DNA of 14,264 bases from an uncultured Christensenellaceae bacterium (GTDB taxonomy: Bacteria; Bacillota; Clostridia; Christensenellales; Pumilibacteraceae). Shown here in pieces: positions 7,534 through 13,492 of this stretch. The number at the start of each line of letters is the position of its first letter. Within the stretch, counting starts at the first letter, position 1. The DNA lies in NCBI GenBank assembly GCA_910587805.1, contig CAJUNM010000012.1, positions 40,614 to 54,877 of the forward strand. The letters run 5' to 3'. The position numbers and the translations under genes are program-made. Below the pieces are notes generated by a model that had not been told where the DNA came from, ran no database searches, and saw only the letters and a program-made list of their open reading frames with translations.

Positions 7534-7932
7534 ATGGCATTGAAAGGTTTCAAAACAATATCGGTAGTGGGGTGCGCGAGCGCGTCCACGATGACTCTCA
7601 CCAAGAAGTATTTCAAGTTCAGCGGCGACACGGCAAGGGAACTCGGATATCCGCAGTATATCAAATTCCTCATCAACGACAAAACCAAGCAAATCGCAGT
7701 CGTAGCCACCTCCGCCAACGACGAAGAAGCAATCGCTTTCCCGTGCAAAAAAGAAGGCGAGAAACAGTTCGCCATCAACATCGCACACCGAGCGGCTTAC
7801 GCAGCGGTATGCAATATGATGCACTGGGATGATACGTCCCGAAGAATGAAAGGTGTGCTTGTACCCGAAGAAAAGGCAATCATATACAGTATGGAACAAG
7901 CAATCGTTCTTAAGAAAGAAATCGTAGAGTAA
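7534..7932 (+). CDS. Unknown 132-residue protein paired with the recombinase
   Basis: I do not recognise a named family. The protein is soluble-looking, with no membrane segment or signal peptide. It begins MALKGFKTISVVG, has a strand-rich middle (LGYPQYIKFLIND, KQIAVVATSANDEEAI) and ends in a short helix, KAIIYSMEQAIVLKKE. AGGAG at 7520-7524 overlaps the recombinase stop codon and gives 9 bases of spacing to ATG 7534, so it is surely co-translated and co-transcribed with the recombinase. A terminator follows at once, so these two genes form a closed unit. It could be a DNA-binding accessory or directionality factor for the recombinase; that is inference from position only. Confidence 0.8.
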   Translation: MALKGFKTISVVGCASASTMTLTKKYFKFSGDTARELGYPQYIKFLINDKTKQIAVVATSANDEEAIAFPCKKEGEKQFAINIAHRAAYAAVCNMMHWDDTSRRMKGVLVPEEKAIIYSMEQAIVLKKEIVE

Positions 7933-7938
7933 GCAAGG

Positions 7939-7979
7939 GTGGCAGTTGGATATAAGTTCGGCTGCCACTTTTGTTCTTA
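7939..7979 (+). terminator. Rho-independent terminator closing the recombinase unit
   Basis: GTGGCAG (7939-7945) pairs exactly with CTGCCAC (7962-7968) across a 16-base loop, with two flanking G-T pairs, followed by the T-rich tract TTTTGTTCTT. Confidence 0.8.
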
Positions 7980-7980
7980 A

Positions 7981-8006
7981 AAGGTGTAACAAAAATGACA
8001 CACCTT
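7981..8006. promoter_or_regulatory. Inverted repeat upstream of the HNH-WYL promoter (candidate operator)
   Basis: AAGGTGT (7981-7987) and ACACCTT (8000-8006) form a perfect 7-base inverted repeat with a 12-base centre. It ends four bases before the -35 box at 8011. WYL regulators of the BrxR/CapW type are known to bind inverted repeats at their own promoters, and a WYL gene is the second gene here. It could also act as a weak secondary hairpin. Confidence 0.45.
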
Positions 8007-8010
8007 ATTC

Positions 8011-8039
8011 TTTACAATAGCGGCATAAAATGTTATAAT
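8011..8039 (+). promoter_or_regulatory. Strong promoter of the HNH-WYL unit
   Basis: TTTACA at 8011-8016, a 17-base spacer, and TATAAT at 8034-8039 preceded by TGT (extended -10). The start would be near 8046. The ribosome binding site AAAGGAGG is at 8058-8065, giving a very short leader. Confidence 0.85.
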
Positions 8040-8074
8040 GTAAAAGCATAATTCTATAAAGGAGGTACTCTACC

Positions 8075-8329
8075 ATGTATGGAAGAAGACGCAGGTCTTA
8101 CACCACAAAAGAAGGCTATATCCAAATATACAAGCCGAGCAGTCCTATGGCACGGAGCAATGGGTTTGTTCCCGAACACCGTGAAGTAGCAAGCCGCAAA
8201 ATGGGTAGACCGTTGCGCTCGAATGAAATCGTGCATCACCGCGATGGAAATAAGCGCAATAACAGACCGGGCAACTTGCAAGTGATGTCTCCTCAAAAGC
8301 ATTGGAAGGTACATCATGGAAAAAGATAA
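8075..8329 (+). CDS. Small HNH endonuclease
   Basis: An 84-residue protein resembling the phage and mobile-element HNH nucleases that cut DNA with one metal ion. It opens with an arginine-rich MYGRRRR, then GYIQIYKPSSP, EHREVASRKMGRPL and the core IVHHRDGNKRNNRPGNLQVM, ending QKHWKVHH. The paired histidines of VHHRDGN, the asparagine of NLQV and the terminal HH match the HNH fold as seen in short phage family members (strand with HH, N in the middle, last H on the helix). The start is ATG 8075 with AAAGGAGG 9 bases upstream. The last 14 bases overlap the WYL gene, so translation is coupled. It is the first gene of the unit under the promoter at 8011-8039. It could be a homing or packaging-type nuclease, or the effector of a defence cassette. 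Confidence 0.85.
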   Translation: MYGRRRRSYTTKEGYIQIYKPSSPMARSNGFVPEHREVASRKMGRPLRSNEIVHHRDGNKRNNRPGNLQVMSPQKHWKVHHGKR

Positions 8330-9296
8330 GAAACTGCGCCCGATGAAAATATGGGAAATCCTCCGTCGAGAAACGGATGAAGACCATCCCATGGGAACGG
8401 AAACTCTCCGCGAAAGATTAAAAGAAAGCGGCTATCCTTGTACTCGAAAAACACTCTACGGCGATATCGCCTTATTGAACGACAACGGATACGAGGTTAT
8501 GCGCACACGCAAGATTAGCAACGAATACTACGTTGCGGATCGGAGTTTTGACATACCCGAATTGCAAATCCTTATGGACGCTGTGCAAGCGGCGAGTTTT
8601 ATCACCGACAAAAAGACGAAGGTGCTTATAGGAAAGATTGCGCAGCTTGCCGGGGATAAAAAGGCGGAAGTGTTGCAAAAGAACACCGTCGAGTTTCATA
8701 CGCCGAAAAGCGACAATGAGCAGATATTTTATATCGTGGATAAGATAGGTAGCGCGATAGAACAACGCCGCCAGATATCCTTTGTTTATTTCGATTACGA
8801 TATCCTATATCAGCGGGTATATCGCAAAGAGAAACGTCGGTATGTGGTCAATCCGCTTTCGACCGTGTTCTCCAACGATAACTACTATCTGATGTGCTAC
8901 GACGATAAGCACGGGAACATAGGGCATTATCGCATTGATCGTATGGATGAAGTGGACATCGAACAAACGCCGATAAACGAAACGGAAGAATCGAAGAAAT
9001 TCGACTTGTCGCGCCATAAAAGGGCATTGTTTGAGATGTTTAGCGGCGAGGACGCAAAAGTATCCTTTCAGGCAGATAAAACGCTTATAGACCATATTTT
9101 CGACAAATTCGGCAAGGGTGTACATATTACTTACGGCGAAGGGAACACGGTCGTGTTTACTGCCAACGTGCAAGTGAGCAAACGATTCCTCGGTTGGTGC
9201 TGTTCATTCGGCGATATGCTGAAAGTGACCGCACCGAAAGAAGTCGCGGATCAAGTCAAAGAACAACTGTCGGAAACGGCAAATCAATACGATTAG
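8316..9296 (+). CDS. WYL-domain transcriptional regulator
   Basis: A 326-residue regulator with the layout wHTH-WYL-WCX. Residues about 10-75 contain the winged helix-turn-helix (TETLRERL, YPCTRKTLYGDIALLNDNGYEV). The WYL domain (about 145-220) has RRYVVNPLSTVFSNDNYYLM and HYRIDRM, with the YYL triplet at 190-192. The C-terminal WCX extension (about 245-320) contains FLGWCCSFGD and EVADQVKEQL. WYL domains are thought to sense nucleic acids or nucleotides, and members such as BrxR and CapW repress defence operons. Start ATG 8316 has GGAAGG at 8304-8309 inside the HNH gene, a weaker site consistent with coupling. The inverted repeat at 7981-8006 is a plausible autoregulatory operator. Whether it represses or activates cannot be read from sequence. 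Confidence 0.92.
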   Translation: MEKDKKLRPMKIWEILRRETDEDHPMGTETLRERLKESGYPCTRKTLYGDIALLNDNGYEVMRTRKISNEYYVADRSFDIPELQILMDAVQAASFITDKKTKVLIGKIAQLAGDKKAEVLQKNTVEFHTPKSDNEQIFYIVDKIGSAIEQRRQISFVYFDYDILYQRVYRKEKRRYVVNPLSTVFSNDNYYLMCYDDKHGNIGHYRIDRMDEVDIEQTPINETEESKKFDLSRHKRALFEMFSGEDAKVSFQADKTLIDHIFDKFGKGVHITYGEGNTVVFTANVQVSKRFLGWCCSFGDMLKVTAPKEVADQVKEQLSETANQYD

Positions 9297-9308
9297 GAGG
9301 CTAAGCAA

Positions 9309-9539
9309 ATGGCTACGATAACCTACACGGTAAAAGGAATAATCAAAAGCAATCGCGGCACGGCCGAAAAGGACGGCGTCGCATTTGAGATGCGCGAACT
9401 GCAATCCAAATGGAAGCTCGTCACAAAGTCAGGTGCAGCCAAGATAGAATTCGAATGGAGTAAGACCGACTTTCCCACGTTCGACGAGTGGTGTGATTAT
9501 CTCGCAAACGAAGGGTATGTGATTACTCTCGCCGATTAG
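9309..9539 (+). CDS. Unknown 76-residue protein
   Basis: A small, soluble, tryptophan-containing protein beginning MATITYTVKGIIKSN and ending DEWCDYLANEGYVITLAD. I do not recognise a family. It looks like a beta-rich N-terminal half (TITYTVKGIIK, VAFEMRELQSKWKLV) followed by one helix. AGGAGG overlaps the stop of the WYL gene (9296) and gives good spacing to ATG 9309, so it is certainly translated in the unit. Similar spacing (AGGAGG over the stop) occurs at its own end for the next gene. It may be a partner of the WYL regulator or of the following 146-residue protein; there is no evidence beyond position. Confidence 0.75.
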   Translation: MATITYTVKGIIKSNRGTAEKDGVAFEMRELQSKWKLVTKSGAAKIEFEWSKTDFPTFDEWCDYLANEGYVITLAD

Positions 9540-9548
9540 GAGGAAATG

Positions 9549-9989
9549 ATGAAAATCGAAGAAGATATTGGATGGGTACGATATATCCAAGAGGATGCCA
9601 AATTCGACCCGAAGAAAACAGGAAAATGGATGTACCATTTTTCGAATGATGAAGACTCGATCGAATATGCCAAGTCCGTGTGTAAAGAAGCGGTCGAGCG
9701 CGGCATCGTGCAAACGGCAAAGCATACAAGATTCGGTTTCATATTCGGACCGCCAACGGGTGTGGCGTGTTTTTACATACACGGCGATGATGATGCCGCA
9801 CATCGGCGCGTGATAGCGTATTTTTTGGAAAAAGGCTTAATAAGGAAAACGAAAACCGGGAAACTATACAACATTTCTTTCAAGTATGACGAGCAAACTC
9901 GTGAGGGGCAATACGCAAATGACTTTGTTGCCGAGATTAAACTCGATCAATTTTTGAATTTAAGCACGGGAGAGTGGCTAAGGAAATAA
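9549..9989 (+). CDS. Unknown 146-residue protein, faint resemblance to DUF1917/phosphothreonine-lyase-like family
   Basis: The protein has W-V-R-YIQED, a GKWMYHFS stretch near residue 25, a helix with EYAKSVCKEAVERGIV, GFIFGPPTGVACFYIHG, and a C-terminal FKYDEQTREGQY. The pattern (GKW strand, long helix, a strand-rich middle, and a T-R-x-G-x-Y segment near the end) reminds me of the putative phosphothreonine lyase-like (DUF1917) family, but I cannot confirm it without a profile search, and the catalytic residues are not verified. Two ATGs lie close together at 9546 and 9549; AGGAGG at 9538-9543 overlaps the previous stop and fits ATG 9549 better (5 bases), so I chose it. It has no membrane segment. 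Its stop codon overlaps the next gene's ATG (TAATG). Confidence 0.75.
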   Translation: MKIEEDIGWVRYIQEDAKFDPKKTGKWMYHFSNDEDSIEYAKSVCKEAVERGIVQTAKHTRFGFIFGPPTGVACFYIHGDDDAAHRRVIAYFLEKGLIRKTKTGKLYNISFKYDEQTREGQYANDFVAEIKLDQFLNLSTGEWLRK

Positions 9990-10222
9990 TGGCGGTATTC
10001 ATAGAAATTCTATCGCTGCTTTGGCAAGGCTTTTGCCAGACGCTGTCTGGCATTTTCGATGCGGTGTACGCACTACTGCCGACAGCAATGCAGCTGAACA
10101 AATTGGCAAGTTATTTCACGCCGATGGGAATGGTGGCGTTATATTTAGGTGTGCCGACCGTACTCATCACGATATTGTTCGGGATCATCAAAAGGGCAAT
10201 GAAAAGAACAAAAGAGAGGTAA
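9989..10222 (+). CDS. Small two-segment membrane protein
   Basis: A 77-residue product if ATG 9989 is used, whose A is the last base of the upstream TAA, giving the stop-start overlap TAATG; AGGAA at 9981-9985 precedes it. An in-frame GTG at 9974 would add five residues and is less likely. The sequence has a hydrophobic N-terminal segment (FIEILSLLWQGFCQTLSGIF) and a second hydrophobic segment (MVALYLGVPTVLITILFGII), joined by a polar loop, and ends in a very basic tail (KRAMKRTKER), so the C-terminus would probably face the cytoplasm. Size and shape fit a small membrane effector or a holin-like protein, but I do not recognise a family. It ends two bases before the next start codon. Confidence 0.75.
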   Translation: MAVFIEILSLLWQGFCQTLSGIFDAVYALLPTAMQLNKLASYFTPMGMVALYLGVPTVLITILFGIIKRAMKRTKER

Positions 10223-10224
10223 AA

Positions 10225-10809
10225 ATGAAAAACATATTGGAAAAGCCTTTTTGCGAAGCACTTATGTACGTTCGTAAAAAGAATAAAGATTGTAGTTCGC
10301 GCTCGAAATTAGCGGTTAGAACGCGCATTGAAAGTTGGTATATCGCATCGTTTGAGCGTGGAGAGCGACTGCCGACAAGAAAACAACTTGCGGCAATATG
10401 CAAAGAATTGAATAGTCCGCAATTGAGAGAAGTCGGCGAAAAAGAAATAGAGTATGCGAGAACGCATCCCGATGTCAAAATATGCTACGCCGATAATACG
10501 ACTTGTTGGAAATGCCACAAACCAATGAAAACCGTGTACGGCTTAATTGATGAGTGTCCCATTCCGCCAGATGCTTTCAGCGATGGGATGATAAAGATAT
10601 GCGCCGATAAAGGCGTGATTCTGGAAGAAAGGCGGAGCGGCACAACAGGCGAAACGCACTTGGTAAATGTGTGCGAACATTGCGGCGCGTTCTTGGGTGA
10701 ATTTTATTTGCACGATTTATGGTACGGCGAAACCGAAACTATACAAGTGGAAGATGTATCCGATTTTATTCCCGATAAGGAAGAGATAGACGAAGATAGT
10801 AAGAGTTAA
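10225..10809 (+). CDS. Helix-turn-helix plus split zinc-ribbon-like protein
   Basis: A 194-residue protein. The reading frame is open further upstream (an ATG at 10021), but that part overlaps the membrane gene in another frame; ATG 10225, preceded by GAGAGG at 10214-10219, is the real start. Residues about 27-63 look like an XRE-type helix-turn-helix (SSRSKLAVRTRIESWYIASFERGERLPT, then KQLAAICKEL). The later part has two CxxC pairs: C94-W-K-C97 and C150-E-H-C153, about 53 residues apart, which suggests one zinc ribbon with a long insert. The C-terminus is very acidic (FIPDKEEIDEDS). It is the last gene of the unit. It may be a regulator or a nucleic-acid-binding effector. I do not recognise the family. 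Confidence 0.75.
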   Translation: MKNILEKPFCEALMYVRKKNKDCSSRSKLAVRTRIESWYIASFERGERLPTRKQLAAICKELNSPQLREVGEKEIEYARTHPDVKICYADNTTCWKCHKPMKTVYGLIDECPIPPDAFSDGMIKICADKGVILEERRSGTTGETHLVNVCEHCGAFLGEFYLHDLWYGETETIQVEDVSDFIPDKEEIDEDSKS

Positions 10810-10839
10810 AAGAATTTTGACGCAGAGCATAGTATTCCA

Positions 10840-10868
10840 TTGAAAAAAAGGTCGAAATATGTTACAAT
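10840..10868 (+). promoter_or_regulatory. Strong promoter of the GmrSD-like/hsdM unit
   Basis: TTGAAA at 10840-10845, a 17-base spacer, and TACAAT at 10863-10868 preceded by TGT (extended -10). The transcript would start near 10875 with a leader of about 25 bases before ATG 10899; AAGAGGG at 10886-10891 is the ribosome binding site. The architecture is the same as at 8011-8039. No operator-like repeat is seen. Confidence 0.85.
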
Positions 10869-10898
10869 GATAAAGAAATTAAAAAAGAGGGCTGTCAT

Positions 10899-12710
10899 AT
10901 GCAAAATTACGAAATCAATAAATACAGCGTCGGCACGATTCTAAACTATGTTAAAAACAAAGACATAGCCATACCCGAAATACAACGCCCGTTTGTTTGG
11001 AAAAACAAACAGGTACGCGACTTGATTGATTCGCTTTATCGCGGATTCCCGGTTGGATATTTGATAATAAGTCAAAATCCGTCGGTTAAACTCAAAGACG
11101 GAACGCTGTCCAAGGGGAAGAAAGTTCTCATCGACGGACAGCAGCGTGTTACGGCACTGATGACGTCGCTGCTCGGATTGAAAGTTTTGGATAGCAGTTA
11201 TAAGGAAAAGACAGTCAAAATAGCGTTTAATCCATTCGCTGCCGATGATGAAGATTGCTTCGAGGTGCAAGACAGCTCACACCTGAAAAGCAAAAAATGG
11301 ATAGAGGATATTTCCATATTCTTTGACACGCGATTCGATATGTTTGGCTTTATGCAAAAGTATTGCGAGGATAATCCCGAAATAACGCAAAAGCAAATGT
11401 ACGAGATAGTGCAACGTGTAAAAAGCATTGAGAACAGGGATATAGGCGTAATCGAATTGGCATCCGATCTCGATACCGATATTGTAACCAACGTGTTTAT
11501 AAGAATCAATTCGCAAGGGACTACGTTGAGCCAAGCGGACTTTGCTATGTCCAAGATCGCTGCCGACGAGAAATTCGGCGGCAATATGTTGCGCAAAGCG
11601 ATAGATTATTTTTGCCATCTCGCCACGGAGCCGAGCTTTTATCATACGCTCGAAACAAGCGATAAAGAATTTATGGATTCGCAGTTCGGCAAGAAAGTGG
11701 CGTGGCTCAAAGACGACAATTCGGATATATACGATCCGTCCTACGAAGATATGCTGCGCGTGTCGTTTATACATATGTTTTCGAGAGGCAAGCTGAAGGA
11801 TTTGGTCAGTTTACTTTCGGGCAGAGATTTTGAAACCAAGGACTATAAGGAAGAGATCGCCGAGGATTCTTTCAACAAGCTCACCGAAGGCATATTGCAT
11901 TTTATGCACGAATATTATTTCGAGCAATTCGTTTTGGCGATAAAGAGCGCGGGTTTCATAAGTTCCAAACTGATAACATCGCAAAGCGCGCTCGATTTTG
12001 CTTATGTCGTTTACTTAAAACTGATGCTTACGGGCGAGGTTGATAAAACGCAAATCAAACACTACGTTGCCAAATGGTTTGTGATGTCGGTGCTGACAGG
12101 GCGTTATTCGGGGTCTGCCGAAACGGTTATGGATAGAGATATTCGCAATATCAACGCAAAGGGTGTGGTGGCGTGTTTGAAAGAAATCGAAGCCGCCGAA
12201 CTTTCTAATGCTTTTTGGAAGGTCGGACTTGTGCAACGCTTGGATACTTCGTCGGCTAACAGCCCGGCACTCATGGCGTATTTCGCGGCACAGATTGTGA
12301 GTGGAGATAAAGGTCTATTCTCGCCGACTTCGACGGTTGCGAATTTGTTTGGCGCAAGCGACGTGCATCACATTTACCCGAAAGCATATTTACGGAAAAT
12401 CAATGCCTTGGACAATAAGACAATTTATAACCAAGTTGCCAACTATACATATCTCGATACCCCGGTCAATATTGCCGTGGGGGACGATGCTCCGAATAAA
12501 TACTTTAAAGAGGCGTTTGAGTCGGCACGGACAAGCGGAACGGTGTTCGGCGTACCAATGACCGAAAAGGAATTGACGCAAAATCTCAAAGACAATTGTA
12601 TTCCGTCTGAAATTATCGATTGGGATTATAATCAATACTTGTCCGAATTTTTGCCGAAGCGCAGAGCACTGATGGCGGCAAAGATTGAAGATTATTATAA
12701 TAAATTATGA
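10899..12710 (+). CDS. GmrSD-like (DUF262 plus HNH/DUF1524-like) putative type IV restriction protein
   Basis: A 603-residue protein with the layout of single-chain GmrSD-type enzymes, which in characterised cases use nucleotides to cut modified (glucosylated hydroxymethylcytosine) DNA. The N-terminal DUF262 half has IPEIQRPFVW (25-34), FPVGYLI (50-56) and the hallmark DGQQR (79-83) followed by VTALM, plus FIRINSQGTTLSQAD (about 197-211). The C-terminal HNH-like half has D488-V-H-H-I-Y-P494, then YTYLDTPVNIAVGDDAPNKYF, matching the DUF1524-type H-x-x-P core and its downstream asparagine helix. The middle is helical. It has its own promoter and ribosome binding site. Two small unknown genes and hsdM follow without a terminator, so it is probably part of a joint defence operon. 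Target specificity cannot be told. Confidence 0.88.
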   Translation: MQNYEINKYSVGTILNYVKNKDIAIPEIQRPFVWKNKQVRDLIDSLYRGFPVGYLIISQNPSVKLKDGTLSKGKKVLIDGQQRVTALMTSLLGLKVLDSSYKEKTVKIAFNPFAADDEDCFEVQDSSHLKSKKWIEDISIFFDTRFDMFGFMQKYCEDNPEITQKQMYEIVQRVKSIENRDIGVIELASDLDTDIVTNVFIRINSQGTTLSQADFAMSKIAADEKFGGNMLRKAIDYFCHLATEPSFYHTLETSDKEFMDSQFGKKVAWLKDDNSDIYDPSYEDMLRVSFIHMFSRGKLKDLVSLLSGRDFETKDYKEEIAEDSFNKLTEGILHFMHEYYFEQFVLAIKSAGFISSKLITSQSALDFAYVVYLKLMLTGEVDKTQIKHYVAKWFVMSVLTGRYSGSAETVMDRDIRNINAKGVVACLKEIEAAELSNAFWKVGLVQRLDTSSANSPALMAYFAAQIVSGDKGLFSPTSTVANLFGASDVHHIYPKAYLRKINALDNKTIYNQVANYTYLDTPVNIAVGDDAPNKYFKEAFESARTSGTVFGVPMTEKELTQNLKDNCIPSEIIDWDYNQYLSEFLPKRRALMAAKIEDYYNKL

Positions 12711-12734
12711 TCTGAATACGGTAGGTACAACACA

Positions 12735-13043
12735 ATGAAAATTTTATACTATAATCCCATAGAAATGCCCGCCGAGGTTCGTTTGGAATCCAAAGTCCTT
12801 GGCGTAAAAAAGCAGTATCAATGTGACGCACCGAGCGGACCAGTCGATATGGATGAACTATTTAGACTTGCATCAACCGATACATTCGGTACGGTTGATG
12901 TGTTGCTTACGTCGCACAATGAAGCCTATTATAGAAAGACAAAGGAATCAGCACAAAAAGAGGTCGTTGACGGATGGGTGTCGCTGAAAGAATATAAAAA
13001 TGGCGGCGGCTATTTAAACGATAAAGCGAGAGTTTTATTGTGA
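12735..13043 (+). CDS. Unknown 102-residue protein of the defence operon
   Basis: No family recognised. The protein begins MKILYYNPIEMPAEV and contains GPVDMDELFRLASTDT, GTVDVLLTSHNEAYY, a lysine-rich stretch RKTKESAQKE and a short C-terminal tail GGGYLNDKARVLL. It is soluble-looking, with a mixed strand-helix pattern. The gap to the GmrSD-like stop is 24 bases with only a weak GGTAGG site, so translation may be low. Its stop TGA overlaps the next gene's GTG start (GTGA), which is typical of a translationally coupled pair. The pair sits between a restriction-type protein and hsdM. A toxin-antitoxin or accessory-restriction role is possible but unsupported. Confidence 0.65.
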   Translation: MKILYYNPIEMPAEVRLESKVLGVKKQYQCDAPSGPVDMDELFRLASTDTFGTVDVLLTSHNEAYYRKTKESAQKEVVDGWVSLKEYKNGGGYLNDKARVLL

Positions 13044-13456
13044 ATATAATTAGTAACTATGAAAAGAAATTTAACATCAGCCTTTCAAAAGAGATTAAAA
13101 AAAGACTGAGTTTTGACATCGACTTGTTCGTCACGAAGAAGAAGCCGAAGAAAAGGAGCTCTAAAAGTATTTTGGGGGAGCTGACAATTTATCGTGGTAT
13201 CGTGGGTGACTATCATATTTACTGTGTGAGTAAAGAGGAATATTTACGGTGTGCGGAGAGTGTCATAGTTTACGATTTATCATATGAGGATGAGGTAAAA
13301 AAACAAATTCGTGTTAGAGATATATTCTATGACGAAGTACATTATTTGAGCCTAAAACATGATATAATCAAGGTTTTATTTGAGAACGGCATAATAGACG
13401 ATTGTGCTATTGTTGAATTGATAAAAAGACATGAAACACCAAAAATCAAATACTGA
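13040..13456 (+). CDS. Unknown 138-residue protein coupled to the preceding gene
   Basis: No family recognised. It starts at GTG 13040, overlapping the upstream TGA; no ATG alternative exists near the beginning, and GAGAG at 13028-13032 is a modest site. The protein has a basic patch FVTKKKPKKRSSKS (about 30-43), then strands (LGELTIYRGIVGDYHIYCV), an acidic helix region and a C-terminal run ELIKRHETPKIKY. The base composition is clearly AT-rich compared with hsdM downstream and the glycogen genes upstream, suggesting separate ancestry. The following gap of 36 bases holds AGGAG for hsdM, so co-transcription is likely. Confidence 0.65.
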   Translation: MNIISNYEKKFNISLSKEIKKRLSFDIDLFVTKKKPKKRSSKSILGELTIYRGIVGDYHIYCVSKEEYLRCAESVIVYDLSYEDEVKKQIRVRDIFYDEVHYLSLKHDIIKVLFENGIIDDCAIVELIKRHETPKIKY

Positions 13457-13492
13457 AAAACAAGCAAACGGGTAAATAATAGGAGCAATGCT

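Noticed and set aside
9974..9988. GTG start for the membrane protein
   Set aside because: In-frame, but its only ribosome binding site (GGGAG) sits too close to it; ATG 9989 overlapping the upstream stop is more natural.
10021..10224. An N-terminal extension of the HTH/zinc-ribbon protein from ATG 10021
   Set aside because: It overlaps the membrane protein in another frame, and its translation shows no family-like sequence. ATG 10225 with a ribosome binding site fits the intergenic spacing.
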